A stretch of DNA of 62,120 nucleotides from Pseudonocardiaceae bacterium YIM PH 21723 (GTDB taxonomy: Bacteria; Actinomycetota; Actinomycetes; Mycobacteriales; Pseudonocardiaceae), in the NCBI GenBank assembly GCA_003600225.1, contig QZFT01000052.1:1-62120 (forward strand). Reading direction: 5' to 3'. The first letter of the stretch is position 1. Every line of letters begins with the position of its first letter. This document shows positions 1-7,884 of this stretch, piece after piece. The position numbers and the translations under genes were made by a program. Under the pieces are notes generated by a model. It did no database searches. It worked only from the letters and a program-made list of their open reading frames with translations, and was not told the origin of the DNA.

Positions 1-35
1 TAATCCATATCGAAGACACTCCAGCATTCAGATGC

Positions 36-1181
36 TCAGCCCCATCGAGTTCGAAGCCATGCAAACCTCGACTCACCACACCACCTAACCCCACACCCGA
101 AGTGTCCGGCGAAGAGGGGGAACCTCACCGGATTCTTGATGTAGCTCCAGTTGCCCTCGTCTTTCAGGCGGTGGTGGTGTCGGCACAGCGGCAAGAGATT
201 GCAGATGCAGGTTTTGCCGCCGTCCTCGTGGCGTCGGCAATGGTCGATGTCGCAGGTCACCGCAGCCGCCATGCAGAACGGGGCCGAGCACGTCTTGTGA
301 GTGGAGAACAACAACCTGCGCATTCCCGGTGTCGGGAACCGTGACTTGGTCTCGGCTTTGATCCCGACACCGGTCACCGGGTCTTCGACCAATCGGTACC
401 AATCACCTTTTGCCGCGTAATCGCGCGCGACTTGTGCCGGGATCGGTCCCATTCCCGCGACCTGCGCTGGTGCGTCGGAGAACCCGGCGAGGATGTCGGG
501 CGTGAGGTGGATGATGATCTCCGCCTTCACCTCCCCAGCACCATCGAAGGTGCCCAGCAGCAACTGTTGGGAGATGTCGCAGCGCAGCTGATCCATTTCC
601 CGTTCGTCGCCGTCGCGTCGGAGTTTTTTCGCGAGTGCGCCGACGTGCTGGGTGATCGCGTGATTGGTCGCTTCATCACCAGTGATCGCCAACGTCGACA
701 CACCATCAGAACCTGTGCGGTGCTCCAACTTCCGTTGATGCATCCGCCGCGACTTCCGATCCGCATACCCATCCGGATCAACCCGCAGGATCTCCTCATC
801 CATGATCCCCGCGAGTTCGCGCGGAGAGGACCACAACGCGTTATCCAAAGCGACCTGCTCCACGGCAGGAACCTTGTCGGCCGCGAGCCATTGGGTTTTG
901 GAGTAGATGGCCTGCATCCGTTCCTCGCAGATCTCCCCAGCCAGCAAAGCCTCGAACGTGGACCGCAACGGACCATCCAGAGCTTGAGCGACCTCCAGCC
1001 AGTTGGACGCACGACGAGGAGACATGCCCATCACCTCACCGACCACATCCGCGACGAACTCGTAATCACCGCGTTCCTCGGCCATGCGGGCGGCGTACGA
1101 GCGCATCACAGCAGCGTCTTTGCGATGCCGTTTGACCAGCACCTCAAAGCCGTCCGCTGTGTACTCGTAGCTCTCGCTCAT
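36..1181 (-). CDS. DUF222 / HNH endonuclease domain protein (13E12 type)
   Basis: Protein of 381 residues with the usual two-part layout of actinobacterial 13E12-repeat proteins: an N-terminal helical DUF222 region (about residues 20-270) and a C-terminal HNH nuclease domain (about 300-345). The HNH core is visible as CDIDH, then GGKT, an Asn (NLLPLC) and RHHHRLK, with paired cysteines around it. These proteins are multi-copy in many actinobacteria and their substrate is unknown. The frame stays open further upstream, but ATG at 1181 starts the conserved-looking protein and has a TAATAT hexamer 7 nt before it, which fits leaderless transcription. No neighbour suggests a phage or inversion role. 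Confidence 0.85.
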   Translation of the reverse strand: MSESYEYTADGFEVLVKRHRKDAAVMRSYAARMAEERGDYEFVADVVGEVMGMSPRRASNWLEVAQALDGPLRSTFEALLAGEICEERMQAIYSKTQWLAADKVPAVEQVALDNALWSSPRELAGIMDEEILRVDPDGYADRKSRRMHQRKLEHRTGSDGVSTLAITGDEATNHAITQHVGALAKKLRRDGDEREMDQLRCDISQQLLLGTFDGAGEVKAEIIIHLTPDILAGFSDAPAQVAGMGPIPAQVARDYAAKGDWYRLVEDPVTGVGIKAETKSRFPTPGMRRLLFSTHKTCSAPFCMAAAVTCDIDHCRRHEDGGKTCICNLLPLCRHHHRLKDEGNWSYIKNPVRFPLFAGHFGCGVRWCGESRFAWLRTRWG

Positions 1182-1321
1182 GCCTTCGATATTACTCGCA
1201 TGCGATGCCGATATCGAATTCACACAATAACCCACATGGGTGTAAAAATGGGGCCCACAGTTACCTAAAACCTCGAAAACGCCCACAACGGGACAGCTCA
1301 AAAGGAAAGATCCGCCCCCTT

Positions 1322-1351
1322 CTCTCCTCCAAAGCCATCCTTCGACAACAG
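1322..1351 (+). repeat. Solo copy of a 30-bp intergenic repeat
   Basis: The segment containing CTCCTCCAAAGCC and TTCGACAACAG closely matches 26087-26116, the right end of the symmetric element at 25639-26111. It lies 33-62 bp upstream of the MFS start at 1384, so it overlaps that gene's promoter region. Function unknown. Confidence 0.5.
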
Positions 1352-1383
1352 CCAGAAGCAACTCCCGGCCCTAAGATCCACCC

Positions 1384-2832
1384 GTGAGCACTCCGACCGC
1401 CGAGCGCGGTGTCGCCTGGGGCAGCCCAGCGGCCACCGGCATCCTCGCCACCACCATCCTCGGCTCCGGTATCGCGATGATGGACGGCTTCATCATCAAC
1501 GTCGCCCTCACCCGGATCGGCCACGAACTCGGCTCCACCATCGCCGGCCTGCAGTGGATCGTGGACGGCTATCTGCTGGTCATGGCCGCGTTGATCCTGG
1601 TCGCCGGCTCACTGGGCGACCGCTACGGCCGCCTCCGGCTGTTCAAGATCGGCATCGTCTGGTTCACCGCCGCCTCGCTGCTCTGCGGGCTCGCCCCCAA
1701 CACCGCGACGCTGGTGGCCGCCCGCGTCCTGCAAGGTGTCGGCGCCGCGCTGCTGACCCCGGCCTCGCTGGCCATCCTGCAGTCCGGATTCCGGCAGCGG
1801 GACAGATCGCGGGCGATCGGAGCCTGGTCGGCGATCACCGGCCTGACCAGCGTCATCGGCCCCCTGGTCGGCGGCCTGCTGATCCAGGCCTGGTCCTGGC
1901 GGCTCACCTTCCTGATCAACCTGCCGATCGGCATCCTCTGCCTGTGGCTGGCCAGACGGCACGTGCCCGATCACTGCGACGAGCGCACCGGCGGCCGTCC
2001 GGACATCACCTCCACCGTGCTCGGCGCGCTCGGCCTGGCCGGCATCACCGCGGCGCTGGTCGAGCAGGGAACACGCGGCTGGACCGATCCGTTGATCCTG
2101 GGCTGCGCGATCGTCGGTGTGCTCGCGCTGACCGCGTTCTGCCTGCTCCAGGTGCGCAGCCATGATCCGCTGGTGCCGCCGGAACTGTTCGCCTCGCACA
2201 CGTTCACCGTGGCCAACGCGCTCACCTTCATGGTCTACGCGGCGCTGGGTGGCATGGGCTTCCTGATGGTCCAGCAGCTCCAGGTCTCGCTCGGCTACTC
2301 CCCCACGGCGGCCGGAATCGCCTCGGTGCCGGTGGCCGTGCTGATGTTTCTGCTGGCCGAGCGGTCGGGCGAACTAGCGCAACGCATCGGCCCGAGACTG
2401 CAACTGATCGCCGGACCGCTGATGGTCGCGGCCGGCATGCTGCTGCTCCGGCGGGTGGTTCCCGGGGCGACCTACCTCGGGTCGGTGCTACCGGGCGTGT
2501 TGGTGTTCGGCATCGGACTGACCCTGATGGTGGCACCGGTGACCGCCGTGGCACTGGCGGCGGCTCCCGATCGGCATGCCGGGGTGGCCTCCGGGGTGAA
2601 CAACGCGGTCGCCCGGACGGGCAGTCTGCTGGCCGTCGCCGTGCTGCCCGCGGCCGTCGGCCTGTCCGGAACCGCTTACGCAGACCCGATCGCGCTGACC
2701 TCGGCCTGGAAGCTGGCGCTGTTGATCTGTGCCGTGGCGGCCGGGGCCGGTGGTGTGCTCGCGGCCGGGATGGACAACAATGTGCTCTCTGCCCGTTCGG
2801 ATGACGCGACTACCCCAGATGGCCGCCGCTGA
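1384..2832 (+). CDS. MFS transporter, DHA2-type drug/H+ antiporter
   Basis: Integral membrane transporter of 482 residues with about 14 predicted membrane segments, the DHA2 (EmrB/QacA-like) length. The loop 2-3 motif GSLGDRYGRLRLF is visible near residues 78-90, and the region RVLQGVGAALLTPASLAIL fits motif C-side helices of proton antiporters. Probably exports a hydrophobic or cationic compound at the expense of the proton gradient. The GTG start at 1384 has TAAGAT exactly 6 nt upstream, so the mRNA is probably leaderless. No regulator gene is adjacent; the upstream spacer instead holds a copy of an intergenic repeat (1322-1351). Substrate cannot be told from sequence. Confidence 0.88.
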   Translation: MSTPTAERGVAWGSPAATGILATTILGSGIAMMDGFIINVALTRIGHELGSTIAGLQWIVDGYLLVMAALILVAGSLGDRYGRLRLFKIGIVWFTAASLLCGLAPNTATLVAARVLQGVGAALLTPASLAILQSGFRQRDRSRAIGAWSAITGLTSVIGPLVGGLLIQAWSWRLTFLINLPIGILCLWLARRHVPDHCDERTGGRPDITSTVLGALGLAGITAALVEQGTRGWTDPLILGCAIVGVLALTAFCLLQVRSHDPLVPPELFASHTFTVANALTFMVYAALGGMGFLMVQQLQVSLGYSPTAAGIASVPVAVLMFLLAERSGELAQRIGPRLQLIAGPLMVAAGMLLLRRVVPGATYLGSVLPGVLVFGIGLTLMVAPVTAVALAAAPDRHAGVASGVNNAVARTGSLLAVAVLPAAVGLSGTAYADPIALTSAWKLALLICAVAAGAGGVLAAGMDNNVLSARSDDATTPDGRR

Positions 2833-2948
2833 ACCGCAAGTCAGGGCCCACCCAGAAGGCCCCGGTTTCAGCAGGTCAGCAACGATTCGGCATGATCATT
2901 CCTGTGGGTGATGTGCCGCATATAAGAATCGAGCTATAGGTAGACACT

Positions 2949-3713
2949 ATGGTCGACGACGCAGTCCGCTATGCGCACGCGGCTGTGCTGGCACAGGGGC
3001 TTTATGTGGACCGTGGCGGCCAGTCGGTGCTGCGAAACCTGCGCTTTCATCTGCCTCGCGGCACGATGACCGCGGTGCTCGGCCCGGCAGGCGCGGGCAA
3101 GAGCACGCTGTTGCGCTCCATCGTAGGCATTCAGAACGGCGTGCGCGGTGCGCTGCGGGTACTCGGCAGGCCGGCGGGATCCCGGCCGCTGCGCAGGCAG
3201 ATCGGGTACCAGACGCAGGAGCCGAGCGTGTACCCGGAGCTCAGCGTCGCGGAGAACCTGGACTACTTCGCGGCCGTGCACGGGTGGCGTGGCAGGCAGC
3301 GCCGCAGGCAACTGGCCAAGGTCGGCGCCATGGTCGACCTGCGCGCCGACGATCAGGACCTGGTCCGGGCGCTGTCCGCAGGTCAACGGGCCCGGGTGTC
3401 GCTGGCCGTGGCATTGCTCGGCGACCCGCAGCTACTGGTGCTCGACGAGCCGACCGGCGGGCTGGATCCGGTGTTGCGGCTGCACATGTGGGAGCTGTAC
3501 CGGCGGCTCGCGGCGACCGGGATCTCCACCGTGGTGTCCAGCTCCGCGCTGGAGGACGGCGATCGGGCCGATCACCTGCTATTGCTGCGTGGCGGGGTGC
3601 TGCTCGGCGCCGGACGCCGGGAGGATCTGCTGGCCGAGACCGAGGCCAAACGGGTGGAGGACGCGTTCGTGCGGAAGGTCGGCCAGGCAGCCACCCCGGC
3701 AGGCGTCACATGA
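2949..3713 (+). CDS. ABC transporter ATP-binding protein
   Basis: Nucleotide-binding subunit of 254 residues. Walker A GPAGAGKST is at about residues 45-53, the signature LSAGQ at 142-146 and Walker B LLVLDEP ends in D166-E167, followed by a D-loop (GGLDP). The short single-ABC layout and the downstream ABC-2 permease indicate a drug- or lipid-type exporter. The stop overlaps the permease start in an ATGA arrangement (3710-3713), so the two are translationally coupled. A TATAGG hexamer ends 8 nt before the ATG and could be the -10 box. The substrate is not predictable. Confidence 0.9.
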   Translation: MVDDAVRYAHAAVLAQGLYVDRGGQSVLRNLRFHLPRGTMTAVLGPAGAGKSTLLRSIVGIQNGVRGALRVLGRPAGSRPLRRQIGYQTQEPSVYPELSVAENLDYFAAVHGWRGRQRRRQLAKVGAMVDLRADDQDLVRALSAGQRARVSLAVALLGDPQLLVLDEPTGGLDPVLRLHMWELYRRLAATGISTVVSSSALEDGDRADHLLLLRGGVLLGAGRREDLLAETEAKRVEDAFVRKVGQAATPAGVT

Positions 3714-4462
3714 TCAATCTGCCGATCTCCCCCTTCGTCACCGCGGCCACCACCCGGCGGGTACTCGGCCAGCTGCTGCGGGACATCCGCAGCACGGCGC
3801 TGATCCTGCTGGTGCCGTGCTGGCTGGTCATCGCGTTCTACTGGGCGCTCAGCAGCTCACCGGGCATGTTCGCCCGCGTCGGGCCGCGGTTGTTCGCCGT
3901 GCTGCCCTTCGTGGTGATGTTCGCGCTGGCGTCGATCATCACCTCCCGGGAGCGGTGCACCGGCACGCTGCAACGCCTGCTCACCATGCCTGCCCGGCGC
4001 ACCGACCTGCTGGCCGGTTACGTGATCGCCTTCATCAGCTGCGCCCTGGTGCAGGCGGTGGTGATGGCCGGGCTGACCGTGGGCATCCTGGACCTGCCGC
4101 TGCCCGGAGACTTCTGGCTGCTGGTGCTGAGCATGGTGCTCACCGCGATCCTCGGCGCGATGCTGGGGCTACTGACCAGCGCGGTCGCCCGTTCCCAGCA
4201 TCGGGCGGTGCTGTTGCTGCCGTTGTGGCTGGGACCGCAGATCCTGCTGTGTGGGCTGCTGTTCTCCACGACCCGGTTCCCCCGGTCACTGCGCTGGGTC
4301 GCCGACCTGCTGCCGTTGAACCAGGCGGTGGCCGCCGTGAGTGAGCTCAGCACCTATCTGGTGCCGACCAGGGAACTGTGGACCCACCTGATCATCCTGG
4401 GCGGTTACGTACTGCTTAGCCTGGTGGCCGCGTCGTTCACCCTGCGCCGCCGCACCGCCTGA
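3710..4462 (+). CDS. ABC-2 type transporter permease
   Basis: Membrane protein of 250 residues with about six hydrophobic helices and the ABC-2 exporter pattern: an N-terminal helix, a middle stretch with TSRERCTGTLQRLLTMP, and C-terminal hydrophobic helices. It begins inside the stop of the ATP-binding subunit, and the pair presumably forms a homodimeric exporter. The TSRE-GT segment is typical of daunorubicin/NatB-like permeases. It ends 12 bp before the recombinase gene and no terminator is obvious between them. Confidence 0.87.
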   Translation: MINLPISPFVTAATTRRVLGQLLRDIRSTALILLVPCWLVIAFYWALSSSPGMFARVGPRLFAVLPFVVMFALASIITSRERCTGTLQRLLTMPARRTDLLAGYVIAFISCALVQAVVMAGLTVGILDLPLPGDFWLLVLSMVLTAILGAMLGLLTSAVARSQHRAVLLLPLWLGPQILLCGLLFSTTRFPRSLRWVADLLPLNQAVAAVSELSTYLVPTRELWTHLIILGGYVLLSLVAASFTLRRRTA

Positions 4463-4474
4463 GATCATCGACGG

Positions 4475-5617
4475 GTGAACCACGAGCTGCTTCCCGTCGC
4501 CGTACGCACCGCATTGAGCACGGTGACCCGCAGCGTGCTGATCGACGCGGATCGGCTGACCGAGATCCGCGAGCGCTACGCGAGCGAGCAGACCGAGTCG
4601 CTGGGCCGCTACCTGGCGGCCTCCCAGTCCCCCAACACGCTGCGGGCCTACCGCAGTGACTGGTGCGCCTGGCTGGGCTGGTGCCAGCAGGAGGGCAGGC
4701 AGGCGCTGCCCGCCGATCCGCTCGACGTCGCGGTCTACCTGGCCGCCGCTGCCGACGCCGTGCGCGATGACGGCCGCCCGGCGTTCAGCCCGGCCACCCT
4801 GGATCGCAAGGCAGCGGCCATCGCCGCCGTGCACGCGGCCAACGGACTTCCCTCGCCGACCCGGTCCGATGTGGTGCGGCTGACCATGCGCGGTGTGCGG
4901 CGGACCCGGCGGGCGCAGCCGCAGCGCAAGCGCCCGGTCCTGCTGCACACGCTGTCCGAACTGCTGGAACAGGTGCCCGCCGGGATCGCCGGAGTCCGTG
5001 ACCGGATGCTGCTGCTGATCGGCTTCGCCGGTGCGTTGCGGCGCAGCGAACTGGCCGGGCTGTCGGTGGACGACGTCGAGGTGCACACCGACCCGGGTAC
5101 CGGTGAGCCGGTGCTGATCCTGCGGCTCGGGGTCACCAAGACCGACCAGGTGGCCGTCTACGGCCAGCAGGTGGCGTTGCCGCGTGGCGCGAAGCCGCAG
5201 ACCTGCCCGGTGTGCGCGGTCGCCGACTGGCTGCGGGTGCTGGAGACCGGTTCGCTGCCGCAGCGGGATCCGGGCCTGCACGGCTGCCACGGATTCACCG
5301 GCACCCCGCTCGCCGACGGTCACGGCCGGCCGCTGGTGCCCGCGGTGGACCGCTACGGGCGGATCGGCACCAAGGCCATGTCCGACCGATCGGTGGCGAA
5401 CATCGTCAAGAAGTACGCCCAGCAGGCCGGCCTGGATCCGGCGCTGTTCGCCGGGCACTCGCTGCGCGCCGGATTCGCCACCCAGGCGGCGCTCGGCGGG
5501 GCCGGTGACCGGGAGATCATGCGCCAGGGCCGCTGGTCGAACGCGGCGATGGTGCACCGCTACATCCGGACCGCGAAGCCGCTGGAGGACAACGCGGTCA
5601 CCAAGCTCGGGCTGTAG
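4475..5617 (+). CDS. Tyrosine recombinase / site-specific integrase
   Basis: Protein of 380 residues with an N-terminal SAM-like core-binding domain (about 40-145) and a C-terminal catalytic domain (about 160-375). Visible catalytic residues are R189 (LRRSEL), H328 and R331 (GHSLRAGF), W354 in place of the second His (QGRWS) and nucleophile Y363 (MVHRYIR). A CPVC pair near residue 245 is seen in some chromosomal integrases of this type. GTG start. There is no excisionase, tRNA gene or obvious attachment-site repeat next to it, so it looks like an isolated chromosomal recombinase rather than the integrase of a complete element. Its end overlaps the convergent monooxygenase gene by 20 bp. Confidence 0.88.
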   Translation: MNHELLPVAVRTALSTVTRSVLIDADRLTEIRERYASEQTESLGRYLAASQSPNTLRAYRSDWCAWLGWCQQEGRQALPADPLDVAVYLAAAADAVRDDGRPAFSPATLDRKAAAIAAVHAANGLPSPTRSDVVRLTMRGVRRTRRAQPQRKRPVLLHTLSELLEQVPAGIAGVRDRMLLLIGFAGALRRSELAGLSVDDVEVHTDPGTGEPVLILRLGVTKTDQVAVYGQQVALPRGAKPQTCPVCAVADWLRVLETGSLPQRDPGLHGCHGFTGTPLADGHGRPLVPAVDRYGRIGTKAMSDRSVANIVKKYAQQAGLDPALFAGHSLRAGFATQAALGGAGDREIMRQGRWSNAAMVHRYIRTAKPLEDNAVTKLGL

Positions 5618-6749
5618 GGCACGGTTGTGGGTTCTGCCGGGTGATGGACCCGACGGCGCGGCCCACCGTGTTGCGCACCGCGAGGCCCGCCCGGGTTTTC
5701 GGCAGCAGAAATCTGGAGAGCAGGCCGACGCGTCGCTGCCGCGGTCGCACCTCACGGCGAAGCCGCGACTCGTAGGTGGCGAAGGCACGGGCGTGATCGC
5801 CACGGTGGAAGGCCAGTTCTTCCGCGAGGGCATGCGCTCCCGCCATCGCCATGCTGGATCCGTCGCCCAGCAGGGCTGTGGCCGCCGCCGCGTCGCCGAG
5901 CAGGACGACCCGGCCGCGGGACCAGGAGGGCATGCTGACCGTCGTCAGGGGGTCGAAGAACGGGGCTGGGTGGTCGAGGTACGCCGCTACGAATTCCGGC
6001 GTTCGCCACCGGACATCGGCGTACGCATCGGCCACGAGTTGCCTGTGCAGAGCGATGTTCCTGCGGTCGGGGGGCTCCGGCAGAGCGGCCCGGAAGGTGA
6101 AGATCGCAAGTGGCGTGGTGCGCGAGGGATGGACGACCAGCATCCGGTTCGGCACGGTCAGCATCGTCAGCTCACTCGGGTCGTCGATGGCGTCGGGTTC
6201 CAGCGGGACGGTCGCGCCGAACAGGCCCAGGTCGCTCACGAACTGCCGCTCGGGTCCGAACTCCAGACGCCGGATGGTGGAGTGCATCCCGTCGGTACCG
6301 ACCACCAGGTCGAAACGTCGTGGCGCGGACCGTCGAAAGGTGACGTCGACGCCGTCTTCGTCCTGATCGAGTGCGGTGACCGTGTCGTCGAACACGAACT
6401 CGGCATCGCCCCGCGCCGACCGGTGGAGTACCTCGGACAGGTCAGCCCGGGTCACCTCGACCGCCGGCGACCCTCCCGAGGAGGAGGGAAGCCGCAGGAC
6501 CGGTTTGCCGGCCGGGTCCAGCAGGGTCAGTGACCGATTGCGGGTGGCGAGCTCGCGCAGCTGCGGCAGGATGCCCATGCGCTCGGCGACCGGTATCGCG
6601 GGCCCCTGCAGGACGATCGCGCTGCCGCCGGAGCGCAGCTGCCGGGCATTTTCGACCACGGTTGGCCGGTAGCCGTTCCGGGCGAGCCAGTGCGCGAGCG
6701 CGGGCCCGGCGATTCCGGCGCCGACGATCAGCACCTCGGGCTGCTTCAT
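5598..6749 (-). CDS. FAD-dependent monooxygenase (PHBH-like)
   Basis: Flavoprotein hydroxylase of 383 residues. The N-terminal dinucleotide-binding motif GAGIAGPALAHWLARNGY lies at about residues 9-26, and the second FAD motif GDAAAATALLGDGSSMAMAGA near 283-303. This matches class A monooxygenases acting on aromatic or polyketide-like substrates with NAD(P)H and O2. ATG at 6749 follows GAGAGGT, a good ribosome-binding site. It is divergently transcribed from an ArsR-type regulator, and the 84-bp spacer carries two near-identical operators, so expression is probably repressed until an inducing substrate appears. Substrate unknown. Confidence 0.87.
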   Translation of the reverse strand: MKQPEVLIVGAGIAGPALAHWLARNGYRPTVVENARQLRSGGSAIVLQGPAIPVAERMGILPQLRELATRNRSLTLLDPAGKPVLRLPSSSGGSPAVEVTRADLSEVLHRSARGDAEFVFDDTVTALDQDEDGVDVTFRRSAPRRFDLVVGTDGMHSTIRRLEFGPERQFVSDLGLFGATVPLEPDAIDDPSELTMLTVPNRMLVVHPSRTTPLAIFTFRAALPEPPDRRNIALHRQLVADAYADVRWRTPEFVAAYLDHPAPFFDPLTTVSMPSWSRGRVVLLGDAAAATALLGDGSSMAMAGAHALAEELAFHRGDHARAFATYESRLRREVRPRQRRVGLLSRFLLPKTRAGLAVRNTVGRAVGSITRQNPQPCPTARAW

Positions 6750-6764
6750 GACAAGACCTCTCAA

Positions 6765-6826
6765 AGGTACGATTGATTTCGTACCTGAGTAGAGCACGCC
6801 ACTGAGGTACGATGCAAGACGTACCT
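6765..6826. promoter_or_regulatory. Twin operators between monooxygenase and ArsR-type regulator
   Basis: Two 22-bp palindromes at 6765-6786 and 6805-6826. Each has AGGTACG at the left and CGTACCT at the right; the first has perfect 8-bp arms, the second 7-bp arms. Their starts are exactly 40 bp apart, nearly four helical turns. The first lies just upstream of the monooxygenase leader; the second ends directly before the regulator's ribosome-binding site (GAAGGAGG). This is a clear layout for repression of both divergent genes by the regulator at 6834-7157. Confidence 0.8.
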
Positions 6827-6833
6827 GAAGGAG

Positions 6834-7157
6834 GTGTCCGTGGTCGGAAGGAACCTGGTCGGTCCCGAGGTCGACGCGCTCGAGCTCGGCGTGGTGCTTC
6901 GCGCTCTCGCCGACGAGCACCGTCGTTCGGTCATGATGGAGCTGGCCGCCGACCGCACCGACGGCGAGCGAGGCTGCAACTCCTTCGATCTCCCCATCTC
7001 GAAGCAGACTCAGACCCACCACTTCCGGGTCCTGCGCGAAGCAGGCCTGATCAACGAGATCGACTACGGCAACCGCAAGGGCATCCGGCTGCGACGCACG
7101 GATGTCGAGAGCAGGTTTCCCGGACTGCTCGCGCTCCTGGCGGCCGAACTCACGTAG
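6834..7157 (+). CDS. ArsR-family winged-helix transcriptional regulator
   Basis: DNA-binding protein of 107 residues. The winged helix includes LADEHRRSVMMELA and the recognition region SKQTQTHHFRVLREAGLI, the usual ArsR/SmtB pattern of a helix followed by LREAGL. The cysteine pattern of metal sensors (CxC in the recognition helix) is absent; only one Cys is visible, so it is probably a non-metal member. GTG start behind GAAGGAGG. It is divergent from the FAD monooxygenase and very likely binds the twin 22-bp operators, controlling itself and the enzyme. Its last 8 bp overlap the convergent methyltransferase gene. Confidence 0.87.
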   Translation: MSVVGRNLVGPEVDALELGVVLRALADEHRRSVMMELAADRTDGERGCNSFDLPISKQTQTHHFRVLREAGLINEIDYGNRKGIRLRRTDVESRFPGLLALLAAELT

Positions 7158-7866
7158 CGGAGACGAACACGTACTCGCGGCCGGGACGGTCCGGGGCTTC
7201 GCGGACCTCGACGATCCGGTAGCCGTGCGCGATCAGGTCCGCCTCGACTTCGTCCCGCTCCCGGAATCGCAGTGTCGAGTCGGAGACCAAGGTCTGCCCG
7301 TCCGACCCGAACACACACGTCCAGCGGAACGTCACCAGAGGTGGGCTCACGTCGATCACGTCCAGCCAGTCTTCGACGACACCCACTCCCTCGACGTGCT
7401 GAACGGCATGGGTCGCCTCGCGGTTCCACTCTCTCCACGCTTCCCGGGCGGGCACTCGTGTTTCGAGTACCAGGTGGCCACCGGGCCGCAGCGCGGTAGC
7501 GGCGCCGCGCAAGGTCCGGGACCACTGGTGCTCGTCGGCGATCGCCTGTGCGACGTTGCCCGTCATGATGGCGAGGTCCGCGTCGATCGCGGGCAGGTCG
7601 GTGCCATGGATCCAGCGCACCCGTTCGGCTCCCGGCTTGGCGCGGGCGATGTCGAGCGACGCGGCGGCCGGATCCACCCCGGTGACCTCGATGCCACGGT
7701 CGGCCAGCATCAGCGCGACCGTGCCGGTGCCACAGCCGATGTCGAGCACCCGGCGAGCACCCAGCTCATGCACCATGGCGACGTACACGTCCAGGTCCTC
7801 GCGGACCGGGGTAAGCGGGTCGTAGAGCGCCGCCAGCCTCGGATGGTGGTACGCCTCGTCAGCCAT
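7150..7866 (-). CDS. SAM-dependent class I methyltransferase
   Basis: Protein of 238 residues with a Rossmann methyltransferase domain (about 35-145). The SAM-binding motif I is LDIGCGTGTVALMLA, the acidic end of strand 2 is GVDPA, and the later LRPGGHLVLET is motif III-like. The C-terminal part (about 160-238), with FRERDEVEADLIAHGY, resembles small-molecule methyltransferases of the UbiE/methyltransf_25 group. TACGTT ends 7 nt before the ATG, suggesting a leaderless transcript. The substrate is not identifiable and it has no clear operon partner. Confidence 0.85.
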   Translation of the reverse strand: MADEAYHHPRLAALYDPLTPVREDLDVYVAMVHELGARRVLDIGCGTGTVALMLADRGIEVTGVDPAAASLDIARAKPGAERVRWIHGTDLPAIDADLAIMTGNVAQAIADEHQWSRTLRGAATALRPGGHLVLETRVPAREAWREWNREATHAVQHVEGVGVVEDWLDVIDVSPPLVTFRWTCVFGSDGQTLVSDSTLRFRERDEVEADLIAHGYRIVEVREAPDRPGREYVFVSAT

Positions 7867-7884
7867 GCACCCGAACGTAGCGGG

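Noticed and set aside
1182-1361. 60-residue N-terminal extension of the HNH protein
   Set aside because: Not typical of the family, and a good -10 box lies directly before ATG 1181.
4286-5833. 515-codon minus-strand frame over the recombinase gene
   Set aside because: Antisense shadow of a gene with complete catalytic motifs.
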